A stretch of 64,000 nt of DNA from Isoetes taiwanensis (GCA_021234155.1 JAJEKV010000113.1:1647237-1711236); one strand, 5' to 3'; positions 49,001 through 62,608 are shown, counted from the first letter of the stretch. Numbers and translations: made by a program. The notes: a model not told the origin generated them from the letters alone.

Positions 49001-50131
49001 GTTTGCATCCGTCTCCGATTCCAACGGCTAAAAGGCATGGCATTTAAACATGGGTTTGCTCTTTGGTCGAGGCTAGTATTTGATGCACAGGTTGGACCTC
49101 CCTTCATTTTTAACCTTTAAACATGTGCGAAGGCGAAGAGCCCTGAAGATCCGAGGCTTAATTCGATAGAAAGCTTATGTGGTTTACCTTTCCAGCGCCG
49201 ACCCCGTACTGGCTCTACTGCGTAACGGGATTTCTTGTTCCCGTATAAGCCTCATTCATCCAAAGTTGGAGAAGTTACATGATGATGCATTAATTTGATA
49301 CCATTTCCGGACAAGTACGCTGATTTCGCGATTTCCGGTGCCGACAAGGAAATTCTAACTTTATTTTTCAACTACGTTTTAGTCGAAGCTAAATTCCTTT
49401 ACGCAGCACATGATGCCGTGAAGGCTTGAAATAAACATTAATTGAATTGACAAAGAGGAAAATCATTATTTCCTCGAGAATCGGGTAATTTTTTTGATGC
49501 CAATGTTTAACGATTTTTGGTTATTGGTACTGCAACTTAATTGCTGGTCTTATGTTTACATTACGGTTTTGTCTTTATAAAACCACAGTTGCAAAGTCCT
49601 TGTCGCGATTTAAAAGCTATTTTTCTTTTAACCCACTTCGGTTATACGAAATTAAAACGCAAAATCCGGTAGATAATTTTATAATTAAGACCTTTGGATA
49701 TTTATAGGACCGGTAATGGGGCGTGACTATAATGCTCTTTACCAATTCGTGGACGATTACTTCCTCTTTAAGGTCATTAAGCGACGGTATAGAGGTTTTA
49801 ATAGTTACGCAAGAATGATGAATGATGTTAGAGGTTCCCTCTTGGCCTAATACCTAAAAGAAAATCGATTCAAAATGAAGGTAACATGACATTTGTTGTT
49901 ATGCCAATAGAACTAATGAAAGTTTCAGACTAGAAACTATGTCTCTACTATGCTAACTAGTCTTCCGCATTGGTCTCCGCTGGACCAGAGGTTACCTATT
50001 TTCTAAATAAATACTGCAAACAAATGCAATAAGAGCGACGAAAATATAGGATATTGGTAACGTCCGTACTCTCCTTTGTTAAGTAACTATTGACATTTTA
50101 TCGTTCCTCTAATTCCGGCAAAGTTTTTATT
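46054..50131. repeat. 4.1-kb array, unit B
   Basis: Second unit, 4,078 bp. Landmarks shared with A include cgtaaattgaacttgactcc, gacataatgggtacaatgg and ctttgaatgctc. No coding region was recognised. Confidence 0.8.
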
Positions 50132-53100
50132 ATTGGAAATAATGAATGCGATGCAGTGAAAGACAAAATGCGAAAAAGCAGGATTGCTTAGACCGCCATA
50201 CGCCGCTAGTTTCATGATGATTTCGCGCAATTAACCACGTACCGGCGTTGTGGCGTACGAAATAAAGTGGATATATTTCAAGGAAAATGACATGCGGTAC
50301 GTATGCATGCCTGATAAGGCCGTTCAAATGGTGTTATCGCGAAATGTTAGCTTTTGACCATCTCGCCATGACGGCATGAATGCGTAAAAATATACGGGCC
50401 AGGCATGATTATGTAAACTGGGGAACTGACCAAGCGATTTAAAAGGCAGCCGTGTTGTCATATACTAGGCGGATAAATCGGTTATACTGGGTACAATGAA
50501 GTTGACATAAGGCTATAGCTGGAGCGCATGTGGAATCGCAATATGAATCTCCTGGCGATCGCAATTACAGAACAAAAAGCGGCGCACCCACCATGGTATG
50601 ATGTTAGCGCATTACGCGAAAGAGCATGCAAAGAGGGACCGCCGCGGGAAGCATAAAGGGGATTTTCGAATTCATATGCCCCAAACGTAGCGTTGATCGG
50701 TCGGGTGGAAAATAAAGGATAAAGGATGAGCTTCAATAATTATCAGCGATATGGGCAAAACACGCAGCCGCCAAATACGGCGCGACAGATGACTTATTTG
50801 AGGGCAAAAAACGTAAAAACGTTTATGTTGTGTAAAAGAAATGAGCATGTTCCATACCGGTATAGCGTACATAATATTGCAAAAATTCAGTTTATGAAGA
50901 AGAGGGTATGGTCTAAAAATTGATAGTTATGGATGGCCTTGATACATCACTAAGAAAATGGAATTCAAATTGTTGAGCTCTAGTTGGTATTTCGAATGGA
51001 TTCTATTGAAGCCTGCAAAAAGATTAAGTGCTGGATCCCCAAATACCTTTATAATGACAAGCTCTAACCCTAAAACCTCTTCTTCTTTACCCACCTTAAA
51101 GAACGGATGCCCTTTGGCGACTTACGCGACGAAGCCTGTTCATTCTTAATTTCGAAGCTCTTTTCGTCTACCGGAAAAGGATTTTCAAACAGTTTCATGG
51201 CAGAAAGTTGCATCCGCCAAGAGCTGCTGCAGTAGCTCAATCCGCATGTAATTGTAGTAGCCCATGAAGCAACGCGATCCAACTGATGATTCCAACTCCA
51301 CATAGCTCACAAGGCATTGGCTCTTCAAACTGCTCACTGTAGTCCGAAGCTTTACAAGATTGTATTTCTTAAAATTCTTTGAATGCCTCGAATAGATGCG
51401 ACATGTAACATTGATGCTTTAGTTTCTAGCGATAGACCTAGCCTAACTTGGTACTTTGCGAGATAAATCTGGCGAAGGCAACCTTAAAGAAGGGTATGGA
51501 GAATGCAAGCAGCTTCACCAAAGGGAAATTGTGATATGGCACATCAACAATGGATCTGCCTAGATAGAGAGGATTGATCTTAGCAAATACATCCCTACGC
51601 TGCACCCCGTGATTCACTACCGACATTCCAAAGACCTACCACCAGTCAATGCATTGTCAAATTATTTGTGGATCTAAAATTAAAAGGTATGTAAATTCTT
51701 GAGTAGTCTATAACATGTATAGTGAGATAAATGTCGTACGAGATGTACCGCTGTTTGCCATTGCTGAATATATAAGCTTTAATGAAGGTATGCATCAGCG
51801 CCAATTTCCATGATTCAATAATATCTGCCACCCAAATACGACGACTCATCAACTATAAAGGTAAAATGAGTAGCCTTGCGTGTGTCCGGAGTTATCGGTA
51901 CTATGGGCGTTATTGTGCATTATGTTCAAACTATTGGCAAATAATAGTGTGCTTGTTGATCTAAAATCATCTACATTACCCGTTCTAGCTTTAGGTGCTA
52001 TTTAGGCCTTTAATACAGACTTTAAAGGATGTGCATAATTACGCCGCGCCGTGGGCAAATGGCTGACGATGAGCTACTTAGCACTGTATCAAGTAATTTA
52101 TGCAAGTCCGGTTTATTACGATATGGCTTTAGGAACCGCGGTATGTCCCCGTAGCCATTGTTTTGTTATTCGCGTTGCGCTAAAGGTATCTTACAACAAA
52201 TAGCAATGTGTTAAAATGCAAAATAGAACAGACTGGGTTAGTGCTTCAGCGTTGGCGTGATGTTGTTTTAACTCGGAATTTTCATTACTTTCCGCTGGCA
52301 GTCTAGGCGGCTTTTGCTTAAATGCATGACTTGCTTTTGGAAATCTAGGGAAGCAAATGTATATAACTTAAAAAATATGGCTAGATCTATGCCATTAAGT
52401 TTGTTATTTACGCTATAAAATGCAATTTAATCTTAATATAGAGACCTTCAAAGTCCTGAATATAATTTCAGTCCGATCTCGCATGGGGCGCTATTTGGGA
52501 TCGATATATATAAATGCATCCGTAAGCGCTTTAGATTAAAATATGCATATTATAGAGTACATTGCTTAGGCTGATGATTCTATAGAATCTCGGAGTCTCC
52601 GTAGCCCAGCATCCTTCCAAGAAGGCGTATTGTTGCAAGGGATGAGTAACCCCGCTCTACATTCCCAAAGCAGCTTTGATTGAACTGTTGATAATGGTGT
52701 TGATTCGGTAACAAAAGCCAGAACCGCGATAAGATCCTAAATAGTAAGGCGGATCTGCTGTTCTGAAATACAAAGTTATCTTTGGCGCAGTCGCATCGAT
52801 AAAATGCGTAAATAAAACAGGTCTGATGTATGGCTTCATGATCATACAGAGGTAATATGGACTTTGAAATTGCTACCGCCTCATTACAGGACCGTGGCTG
52901 CTTTCACTGGACGCGCTGATCTCAAGAAATGCGCGATTCCCAAATCTTAGAGATGAGTGTGAATATATTAACAAAGATTAAGCCATGCGCCATTTCAGAT
53001 ATACGATAATTAATAGGATGTATTTAAACAACAGATGCCATGTTTGCATCTCGTCCGATTCCGTTCCATAAAAGGTCATATGGGCATTAAACATGGGTTT

Positions 53101-53678
53101 GCTCTCTTAGTCGAGGCTGGGGATGAGGTTGCTGACCTCCTCTTCATTTTTAACCTTTAAACATGCAAGCGAAGGGCTAAGAGCCCAGATCCTAGCTTCA
53201 CCGGCGGATGGTTTACATGGTTCTTTTCCAAGGCTTAAATTCTGTATTTGCTCTACTGCGTAACGGATTTCTTTGTTCCCCGGTATGCTTCCCATCTCAT
53301 TCAAGCAGAAGTTAAGCATGACATGATGACTTTCTATACCGGCGAACATTCTGAGGCGCTCATCACATTCGAAAGTTATGGCGAAATTTCAAACTTTATT
53401 TTCTTGACCTGCGTCGCTTTTTTGTACACAGCCCTTTCTAGTTAATATGATGTATTGGAACAAAGAACATTAATTGAATTGACAAAGAGGAAAATCATTA
53501 TTTCCTCAAGAGAATCGGTAAATTTTTGATAAATGTTTAAATCATTTTTAAGGCTTGCCGTACTTATTAATCGCTTTGTCTTTAAGGCGATATTGGCCGT
53601 ATGGTCTTGCAAAAGTCCATGGAAGGTAAAACCGCTGGAACGTGATTTGTAAAATGTTTTTTCTTTTGCACAACCCAC
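50132..53678. repeat. 4.1-kb array, unit C (lacks last ~0.5 kb)
   Basis: Third unit, about 3.55 kb. It stops after tttttcttttgcacaaccca, which corresponds to about 45555 in unit A and 49640 in unit B. The array can therefore be read as R-i-R-i-R, with R about 3.6 kb and i about 0.49 kb. No coding region was recognised. Confidence 0.75.
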
Positions 53679-53687
53679 CTAATCAGT

Positions 53688-53830
53688 TTTAGGGACAGGT
53701 ATCTATGATTTCAAAGAATTGTTACCTTTTACATCCATACCAAATCCTCCTCGAACCCCTTCGCTATTTCGGTTACATATTGAGAACTTTGTGGTCTATA
53801 TGTTTGATGCTTTTTGTATTGTAAAGGCCT
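53688..53830. repeat. remnant of the ~440-bp repeat right of the array
   Basis: The phrases atctatgatttc, ttacatccataccaaatcc and cgaaccccttcgctattt match the 440-bp unit at 41.12-41.2 and 41.57-41.64 kb. The interrupted third unit is thus resumed here after the array. Confidence 0.7.
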
Positions 53831-53890
53831 CCGTATTCTTCATCTCCGCATATTTTAAGTTATGATTAACATAATCCTTCCTTTCCCCAA

Positions 53891-53906
53891 AAAGGGAGGG
53901 GGAGAT
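53891..53906 (+). promoter_or_regulatory. polypurine-tract-like motif followed by TG
   Basis: AAAGGGAGGGGGAGAT precedes TGCTAAATTCC. Plant Copia elements commonly have such a purine tract ending GGGGAGAT immediately before the TG of the 3' LTR. The LTR itself could not be delimited and no Copia gene is readable upstream, so this is only a hint. Confidence 0.3.
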
Positions 53907-54076
53907 TGCTAAATTCCGCCTAAACAAAGGACTTAACCTATGCCCGCGCGACAGCCTGATGCCAGGAACCGCTATTCCATTTTTCTCTTTAATACGCAGT
54001 TATTATAAAATGACTTCTATCGCGCACCTCTGCAGTTGAGGGCGTGAGAGAATCGGTGGTTTCATAAGCGTTAGAG

Positions 54077-54490
54077 ATGATTCTAAGGAAAGACCCCAAG
54101 AATTCTCACCTCGAATTGCATAAGGAGCCCTCCTCGGTCAGAAAGTGGTTTCTGATTACATGATAAGAGGAGACGAAGCTGAAGGTTTTTTGGCATGCTT
54201 TGACTACTAGAAGATCTCCTCGGGTGGAGTTGCCTATAGTTAGCCACTACGAGCGCGATATGGATTTTAATCTCCTAGATGGTATGTTGGGCTCCAGTGA
54301 GGTTAGTCATATGATTGTGGAGGACCAAACTCAGCCACCTAGAATTTTCGGATGCCGAAGAAGTAAAGCCTCACCATCTGGACTAAAGGATTCTTTTCCG
54401 CCGTGGGTTTCAAGGACGCCCTCCCCAGAGGCCGACTCCAAAGGTTTGTTGTGTAGCATGCATTGCAAATATCAGCCAAGAATTTCGTGA
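54077..54490 (+). pseudogene. coding-like exon or gene fragment, unknown family
   Basis: One plus-strand frame runs 138 codons from ATG 54077 to TGA at 54488-54490. It is interrupted only by adjacent TGA TAA at 54161-54166. Composition looks protein-like: a polar start with KDPKNSHLELHKE, then ERDMDFNLLDGMLGS, then a Ser/Pro-rich DSFPPWVSRTPSPE. The paralogous DNA at 10.14-10.4 kb covers its second half but in broken frames. I do not recognise the family. The double stop sits where a single base error could create it. Confidence 0.35.
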
Positions 54491-56035
54491 TTTTGGTATT
54501 TGTATTGTGTTCCAATGGTTTTAATGATATATATTTTATTTTTCAACGATCAATTAATGAAAAAATGAAAAAAATGAATACTTAGACGATATGATTTCAT
54601 CGATCTAATTATTGAGTGCATGAGGAAATTCTCTATGGGAATAATAAAACATCTAATGGACAAGGAGAATTACTTCTTGAATAGTATATCTATATCGAGC
54701 TAATAATCACCTGCAAACTAAAATAAATAAATGGCGTGTTTCTAAGAGTGCATCCAACCCACAAAATGTTCCTATCGTTAATCGGCGAATGACATGCGGC
54801 CAAAATATCGTGAAAGCTTCCATCCATCTTCCGGCGTTTAAATAATTCATGATGACCGATGAATTTTACTTCCATCATCGTTAATCATTTCATTTCCACT
54901 ATTCTTCATAAGAATTTAGTCTAAATCTACTACCACTCCAGTTTGAAATAAGCCCCATCAAAGGTAAAATCCTCAATTTGATCTAATCATACTTTCACCA
55001 TTTAAACGATTTGATGGAAAATACATGTATATGGTCAAAATGCATGCATTATAGAGTTAGATATAAAATGATTCAAATCGGTTTTAAGTGTAAAGGGCAT
55101 GCAAACCTGAAATGTGGGCCACAGAGCTTTAAAACATTCAAGGCCAAATTCCGTATAAAATGCCGACCAGGTTCAAGATGGTGTGGTAGAGAAGCATCGG
55201 TGAAATATGAATATGATACCCAGTGGCACATTTTATGTGATGGCTGCTAGCTATGCTCTAACATAGAGAGCAAATTAAAGCGCAAAATCTACATACTGAA
55301 GGATTGTTGGATCTAAAACTTAGATTTTTATATTGTATTACCCGCAAGATTTGTACACGAAGGATTTAATGGTAGATTCTTTAGGTTGCTAGGAGGTGTG
55401 GAATCCGCGTAGTATGTTTGTTGTGCCTATGTAGTGTTGCTTAATCGCAGCGTGCTTAAATGTGGTAAGTAATTTGTGGGGTAATAGAGATATAGATGTT
55501 GCTTCTATGCTTTGCGCACGTAGAATGCTAGTTTAAAAGTGATTCTTTGTTGTATAAAGGAAAGCATGCATATACTCCTTAAAAAGCTTGTACGGTTTGC
55601 TATAGGATTGCCGGAAGGGTTGTTCATTCTAGCCATGCTTTAGTATTCTAGGGTCATGGGTGCTTTTCCATAATCGCGATGCCTAGATAGAGTAGAACAT
55701 GATTTAATAGTTTCATCTACGCTTTGTATGTCGCCCTTGCTTTAGAGGTTGAATGTAGCTTTATTTGCTGATATTGTTGCTAATATGATACTTCATCCGA
55801 TTAGTATTTAATTGAAACAACGGAAAATTTGTTTCTATAAATAAAGGATATCCTACTGATGTGTAGTTGCTTGACTCTCAAACCAAAGATTAGAATGTAT
55901 TTTATTGACCGCATGCAATAAATTGAAATTTCCATGATTATGTATGATATTTAGTTGAAATCAAAGTTTGATTTAGTTTACATCTGGACACTATAGATAA
56001 CATGCTTCATTATCACTCAACGAATTGAATATATC
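54236..56035. repeat. segmental duplicate, second copy without the 3.9-kb segment
   Basis: Aligns with 10140-11001 and then directly with 14918-15910, with about 50 unmatched bases at 55031-55078. It gives the 'empty' or pre-insertion state of the first locus. Confidence 0.75.
55011..55250 (+). CDS. possible Cys-rich exon, unknown family
   Basis: A 79-codon frame with regularly spaced Cys: FKCKGH, LKCGP, IKCRPGSRWCG and a final LCDGC before TAG. The end aligns with the CDGC part of the 15060-15251 frame, which continues in the other copy with YYAPEHRKQIL. The stop here follows loss of bases at a cctg word, so the true exon is probably longer. Possibly zinc-binding; no family recognised. Confidence 0.25.
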   Translation: MMENTCIWSKCMHYRVRYKMIQIGFKCKGHANLKCGPQSFKTFKAKFRIKCRPGSRWCGREASVKYEYDTQWHILCDGC

Positions 56036-56371
56036 CAGTAAAATAATGTTTTCTAAATATAAATATTTAATCCACATTATAAAAGTAAATATTTAAAATT
56101 CTAGCTAAAAATAAAACTTAAGAAAAGGAGTGAAAATATTCAAGAAATGAAAGTGCTCTACTTAAAAAAATTTTAACAACAGATAACAAATTATACTGGC
56201 CTCCAAAATCCATTTAATCCTTGAGGCAAAGTAGATCATACACACGCTTCTAGCTATGTATGTAGCCTCTGCTTGAGTAGCAGTGAACTATTTTTTCTTT
56301 CAAGGGCTATCTCATGGGCCTCATGGATCTCCATGGATGATGAATATTTAGGCCCCTTGATTTTGCAAGCA

Positions 56372-56420
56372 TTTTTTTTTTTTTGCCAAAATTTTTATTC
56401 CCTTCAATACTTTTAATGCC
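56372..56420 (-). mobile_element. LINE 3' end, poly(A)-tailed fragment
   Basis: Thirteen T residues at 56372-56384 followed by gccaaaatttttattccc are the minus-strand terminus GGGAATAAAAATTTTGGC plus poly(A), a common L1 LINE end in plants. No ORF2 sequence follows, so only the tail end is kept. Confidence 0.45.
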
Positions 56421-56422
56421 AA

Positions 56423-57200
56423 TTGCATAACGATATAATATACCTTATATACAATTTAAAAAGCAAAAAAAGGGCAAAGATAATAATAATCAATATTAAA
56501 AAGATCAATATATCTTTATAGAAGATTCTTTATCGATAATTTTATATTAAAATCGACTCTCATTAATGAAGTAGCTATAATGTTAGAATTAAGTAAATTA
56601 TAAAACAAAATATTTTCAAGAAGTTGGTAAAACCAATAATGAGATATGTTAATCTCTATAAGAAAAGATTTCAAAGTATGAGGAAAGAAATGCTTGTTAA
56701 AAAGTAACTTGAAACGTTATACATAGATAAATATATTTTTTGAATAGTTTTATAGCTAGATAAAAATCACAATAAGGCTATAAGTCCACTCTTGTTGTAT
56801 AGTATAATTCACTCCATATACTTGTTACATTAAGTTTAATATTGACCTTTAAAATTTTGAAATCAATAATTTTGAAAGACAGATAGAATAACGCTTTTAT
56901 AAAAATCAATATATATTACAGTATTATAGAAACTAGTGGCTCTGAAGTTTATAAATATACTTATATGAATGATATAATATACTCTATATAACAATTTAAA
57001 AAAAAAAAAAAAACAAAGCAAAGATAACAAGAACTAATACTCCTGAAGATTGAATCCTTATAAAAGATTCTTTTATCATTAATTTTATGATAATGATTTG
57101 ATCGCTATTATAAGTAGCCATAATCGCCAAAAGATTTTGCAAATTATAGTTCAAAAAATATTTTTGTTATGTTGGTAAAGTAGCTAAATTATACATATTA
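56423..57200. repeat. diverged direct repeat, ~220 bp, 540 bp apart
   Basis: gatataatatac...caatttaaaaa...gcaaagataa at 56430-56480 is repeated at 56970-57030. Both are followed by agattctttatc...attttat and, 150 bp later, by a variant of atgttggtaaa. Very AT-rich. Confidence 0.6.
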
Positions 57201-59340
57201 TTTCTTACAAGAATTATTTGGCAAAGATTCCGCCAGCCGCTTTTGTGCTTTTAGTTTCGTATTGCTGTAAATATGAATCTAAATATAATGTTGGATAATA
57301 ATATACAGGCATATAATGTATAATGAAATGATTTATATCTTTAAAAATTTTAGATGGCTGAAGCCTAAAGGCAGAAATGTATGCAATGAAGGAAGTTAAT
57401 GTTTATCCGGTGGTGTCCTCAAAATAAGCAAACTATTATGTTTTATGCGAGGTTAGCAAGACTCCCTGTGATGCCTCAAAAATAAGCAAATCCACCAAAA
57501 ATAAAATAGATCGTTATGTTCCCTTTACAAAGATTTGGGATTGACGACCAATGTTTTATCTTTGCATTGATTAATTGACATTCGAAGCCTCCTACCGGTT
57601 GATCTTCAAATCAATTTTTCAAAAAAAATCAAGACAAAGCAAATGGAAATTGTGGCAAGATAGACAACTCGATTGCTTGGGTCGGCTTCCATAATTCAAG
57701 CACATACACATTCAACAAGAATCATGATTCTCCTCTTACCTCAAAATTCTTCTGATAGCTATGCATTGATTTCAATATTTTTGTTTCTATAGGTAAGAAA
57801 AATCCAAACAATCAATGCAATATTTGTAACCTAACTCATTTTACTACCCGGAAGGCAATCTATGAATCCTGCTGTGATGAAGAGTAATTGCAATATGCCT
57901 CAATCAACTCTGGAAGAACATGCGCTTCCAACAAGACCGGAATTGACCAAATGAGGGAGAAGATGTACAGGGCATAAAACAAAGTTAAATTTGAGGATCA
58001 AATGAGGGGAGGAAATGGATGTACGCAAGTATAAAAGCTTATTAAACAAATGCATGTAGAAACCGTATTATATTGTTAAAATGGATCAAAGAGTTTACAT
58101 AAAACGTATCATAACTAACTCATGAAAGAGCTGCATGAGAAATAGCTTTATTTGTACAGCTTACTTGCATTCTTTACATCATCATTTACACCAAAAAAGT
58201 TATCCACACACAGTCGGTGAAAATAAGAAGATTTTAGATCCTATTAAGCCACATCCTAAGTAGTTTGTAAGGCAATCATCACCGAATATGAAGGCCATTG
58301 CCAATTGCCTTCTATGTGCATCTCCGTATAGGCATTCGTCAGCCAGCCATACGGGGTCTATCCAAATCACCGACCTTAGATGACCGAGCTCCTTTTCTCG
58401 CAATTGCATTCACCTCCGCATAAGAGAATTTGGCCACACCCGCCAGGCTCCTGATGGCAAGTATTTAGCTAACCGACTTCTCCATAAATGATTTTGAACT
58501 CACCATAATCCTGAAGATTGATGTGAAATGGAAGAGTGATCGATTGAATCTAGACCAAATATAAAGCCCAAAAGTATATAATATGAATTTTCTTAATAAT
58601 CAAATGTTCTATATGGGGTATCGCAAGTTACCATATTCATAAGCTTATAGGACTACCAATATTAAAAAATCAATAGGTATATAACAACGTAGTATGCTAA
58701 GATCATAGACTCTCGCGAAATGCATAGGCTATAGAATGAGGTCGCCGGTGCTAAATCCAACCACATTAACGTCAGTTTCCCGCTGTTAAGTACTTCATAT
58801 CCGCAAAAGCAGCCCTTTCATCACCGTAGAGCAGTTGGATCGATTCTCATTATGCGGGTCAATAAGGTCATCACCGAAAGCAAAATCAACCATACACCTT
58901 TCACTATGTCATTGAGCAAATCGAGGTCATTGTGCAAATTAGGGTAATTGAGCAAATTGAATCCACTATAAGTTGTGCCGTGAAAGTATTTCACACATCA
59001 ACCATGCGTGAATTCGATGCTAAGATCTCCCATGATGTTAATTTGATACTTCCATTGTGAGTTCGCAATGAGTACATGAACATGCTTTCATTATCACATT
59101 TCTTCATATTCAGAGACATCAAAGTCACAGATATCTCATAAACAAACGGACTTGGAAATGATGTTCCAAGTTCAAAGTAAAACTTACTGGAATTGAATAA
59201 TTTCAAAATTCATGCGCGAATACATCATTGGGATTGTCCTAATGAATAAAATGAGCTTGAAAACATGATGTTCCAAATTCATGCATAAATTTTAGTCGAT
59301 CTGGGGATTTAATCGTGCGAATCTTAAAAGGAATGGATTC
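57201..59340. other. AT-rich intergenic DNA, no gene recognised
   Basis: Short frames of up to 71 codons on both strands, none with a motif. It includes tcaaaaaaaatcaag-type A/T runs and the phrase attgagcaaatt twice near 58911-58960. Sequence noise may hide decayed repeat. Confidence 0.4.
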
Positions 59341-61310
59341 TTTTTTGAGGGTAAGAATATGTATTATATTAATATATAAAAATTTACATAAGATATCCCC
59401 AAATGGGGATTGATGGAAAATATTGAATCTATCACCAAACGATATAACTCATAGTACCATACGAAATAAGATACTCACTCAGCTTCCTTATCCCTCGGGA
59501 TTACTATAGGGGAACCGCCTTCATCCAGTTTAGATACTATATGGAGTTAGCAACCACCTAAGCAACAAGGATCTTAGGAGAAAAGCCCATCTACAAACAA
59601 GGGTCCACCAATCGCATTCGCTGCCGCTACAATAGCGCTGCTGCTGATAAAATACCAACCTCTATCGCATTAATCAAGCAGAACTGGTATCCGCCGGCGA
59701 TACCGCGCCTGGTATCCCCGTAACCGCCTGTTACCAAACCTGGCGGTAATGTCATATGGTGCCGCCTTTGGTTGGTGGAAACGGTTTTAGAATCTTCGGT
59801 TACCGGGTTGGCCGTACCTCCAAGAGCAACACTAAGACGGGTATTTCCGTTCACAACGATAGCGTTGGTTAAGGTGAGTCAATAACATCCGGCTTCCTAA
59901 ACCGCATGAATGACGCTATGATAGCTTCGACACGCCCCAGAATCTAAATAATTGACAAACCTTACCTCCAAAGCTCCTATGATCTGGACAAAAAGAAGAG
60001 ATGATCCATTGTCTTCCGACAGCTTCCACATCCTAGAGGGTAGGTCATAAGTTGAATAATACCCTTGTTCAACAACCATGTCATAGTGTAGGCCTTTTCT
60101 TGTAAGCCGATCCAACGAAGAATTGAATCTTTTTGAGCATAAGGAGCTCCCAAGACTTCAAATATTCCATGGTTTCAAATTTTGATCATCCCAAATTGTC
60201 AGAAATTTTTAGTGGGGATTGTGGCATTAGTAATCCATATACCTCGACTTTTATAATCGGGCCTTCATCCCCACATAACCACCTATCCTTTCTTCCCTAC
60301 AATACCGAGAGACTATAATCGAGACATTCACTATAATCTTCCTAAAGACCTTCCCTCGTCTCCTCCCCAACACCGAACCGTAGTTTTAAATCTTGTCCAA
60401 GTTAGGAAATCCATCTATCATTTTCCCATAATTGCCCAACTCATTTAATTCCCCAGAACACGCCATTTAGTGCAAATACCGAGGGTGTATTAAGTGCAAG
60501 AGGGATGATCCCTCTCCCAAATCCTAGTATTCCGTATCATATCACCAAGCCCCAATGAGCATCCGCTATGTTGGGCGAGATCCTCAGACATCCCGCCAAG
60601 CCGGAATATTTTCTCTCATTATGGGGAAGTACTCACTCCATTGAGAATGAGGCGCAGGAGCTTTCAACCTCATCTCTAGGGGACGAGGGTTTCTTTATCT
60701 TACCTTGCCAGAGCCAGAGCTATAAAAGGGGCCATTGGGATGCAATCCCCTTGGATAGCCCTCCGGCAACAAACTTGGTCGCCAAACCTTTTCCCGACCT
60801 ATATTGATCTTTGCGACCCTAATCCCCCACCTTCCTACTTTGAAGGTAATACTTCACCATGCAACCCCCAGCCTATCTTCCCTCTCCGCATGAATTTACT
60901 TAACGATTACTAGTAACCGGTCATACACATACTGGGTACAATAGTCAAGAGGTAACATGGAGTCACATTAAGAATTGCATTGGCTAATCGCCACTCTCCC
61001 CATGGTGATGCATCACACTCAGGAAGAACCTTCTTCGAATCCTTTTCGTAATTTTAGTTTCAAAGACCTTTTGTGTAGATTTTCACTCAAGGTTAAGGTA
61101 TACCTGTTGAATCTCTGAAGTCGCCGCCACCGTATGATAGTTCCACGCTCTCGACTTTATTTCAATGTCTTCTTCAAAGGCCATATTATTCACATTTAGC
61201 GCGGATTCAAAGCTAATCCCCAAATGGAGTAAAAGATTTTAAACTACAGCGCAGTGGAAACTCTCATCATCAGTACCTACAGCGGTATCGGGTCGCATAC
61301 CGTATAATAG

Positions 61311-61580
61311 TCATAGTTTTATTTGGAACTCGGAAGAAGTAATCCATTCAAGAATCTCTCGGCCATCAAGTTTCACCATACAAGCTTCAAGAGATATGCC
61401 ATGATTATAAAGCAAGGGGCACTCCCCTCTAATTCCTTCGAGTCTAAAAGAGACGCTGGTCACGATTAACTTAAATGAACATGCCATCTTGTCTAAGCCT
61501 ATAATTAACTCTATAACGCTAACTTCAAAGCCCATACAGTCCATTACATTTGTTAGCCCAAATTCACCTAATGGAGTCAT
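61311..61580 (-). pseudogene. LINE reverse transcriptase fragment (blocks 3-4)
   Basis: An 89-codon frame has the pattern MGF-x-x-V-x-x-L-x-x-G-L...A-x-x-K...S-x-x-F-x-L-x-x-GIRGECPL, matching the MGF...NG...F..RGVRQGCPL stretch of L1 reverse transcriptases. GECP replaces QGCP. The catalytic YADD block should lie just to the left, but I could not find it intact. Confidence 0.45.
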
Positions 61581-62398
61581 ATAGGCTCTACTCTAAAATC
61601 CGCCTTCAAGAATACAATAATTCTCAAGCAGAAGACTTACACCAATCAAAACCCCTCTCTTGTCAGCGATAGTTGTCCAAAAATGTTCCCGCCTGAGAAT
61701 GATTAATCGCGATCCAAATCAAATCCAAGTTAAGATTGGCTTCAAAACGCATTAGCAATGACCTTCATGATTACTTTGTAATGCCATTAGTTGGAGCTAT
61801 TGGTTCCATTCATTCAAGACTTGAGGCTTATGGACTTTGGGATCAAGGAGATAAAGCCACGGTTAGCTGAAGGTATCTGAAATGCTTTCCGGCAAGCTCC
61901 CGGACAAGGAAGAAGCATTCCGCGAACGTACCACGAGAACTCATGAAATCACCGGGTTCCGAGACTTACCAAAGGCCAAGGCGAACAGTCCATATTTCTA
62001 CATCTCCGTGCCTTGAGTAGAACCCTATTATCGCTTTCTTTTCAGCCACAACCTCGGGTCTTCGTTCCCGTGAGAGGGAAGCCACCGAGAGCATCATTGA
62101 TCGCTAAGTCATTTGAAGAGGATCCCTCCTTAAAGAATTCCTCATAACTCTCCTCAAATAGGATTTAATTTCTACTTCATCTCTAAACTTCATTCCGGTC
62201 ATTAGTAACCTATAATACTATTCTCCGGCCTAGCTCCCAACATAGATGAATATGGCGTTATCGATCCATGAAGCAAGTCAATTTTGTTAGCCACATAGAA
62301 TCTATATCTAGTAGGCAAGAACTCGTCTTTGCTTATTTGAACATGAGTGTTTTGCGGCCGATGTGGAGAAGAACAAACCAGCAATGGATATATGCAAC

Positions 62399-62608
62399 TT
62401 AAGGCCTCGGGCTTCCCACCCAAGATTCCCGCACTAATCTTGATCCCAAATATCTCATATTGCTGTCATCACCTAGTACCCAGCTTGTCGTCGTACCGAT
62501 CACCCAATCCATAATCTCCTTCCATAGAGAAGCTCTTCCTACGTATTTGTTATACAATGTTGGCTTAAATTCCCCATTGAATACCATCCATATAAATTGT
62601 ATCGCCAC
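62399..62608 (-). pseudogene. LINE endonuclease fragment
   Basis: A 69-codon frame resembles the middle of an L1 endonuclease: a YAPN-like region, then SLWKEIMDWVIG, then WVLGDDSNM where active copies have WVLGGDFNM. The GDFN Asp and Asn that bind the phosphate are partly kept. Confidence 0.45.

Noticed and set aside
41950-53678. CRISPR-like or centromeric short satellite array
   Set aside because: The unit is about 4.1 kb with only three copies; there are no short regularly spaced repeats.
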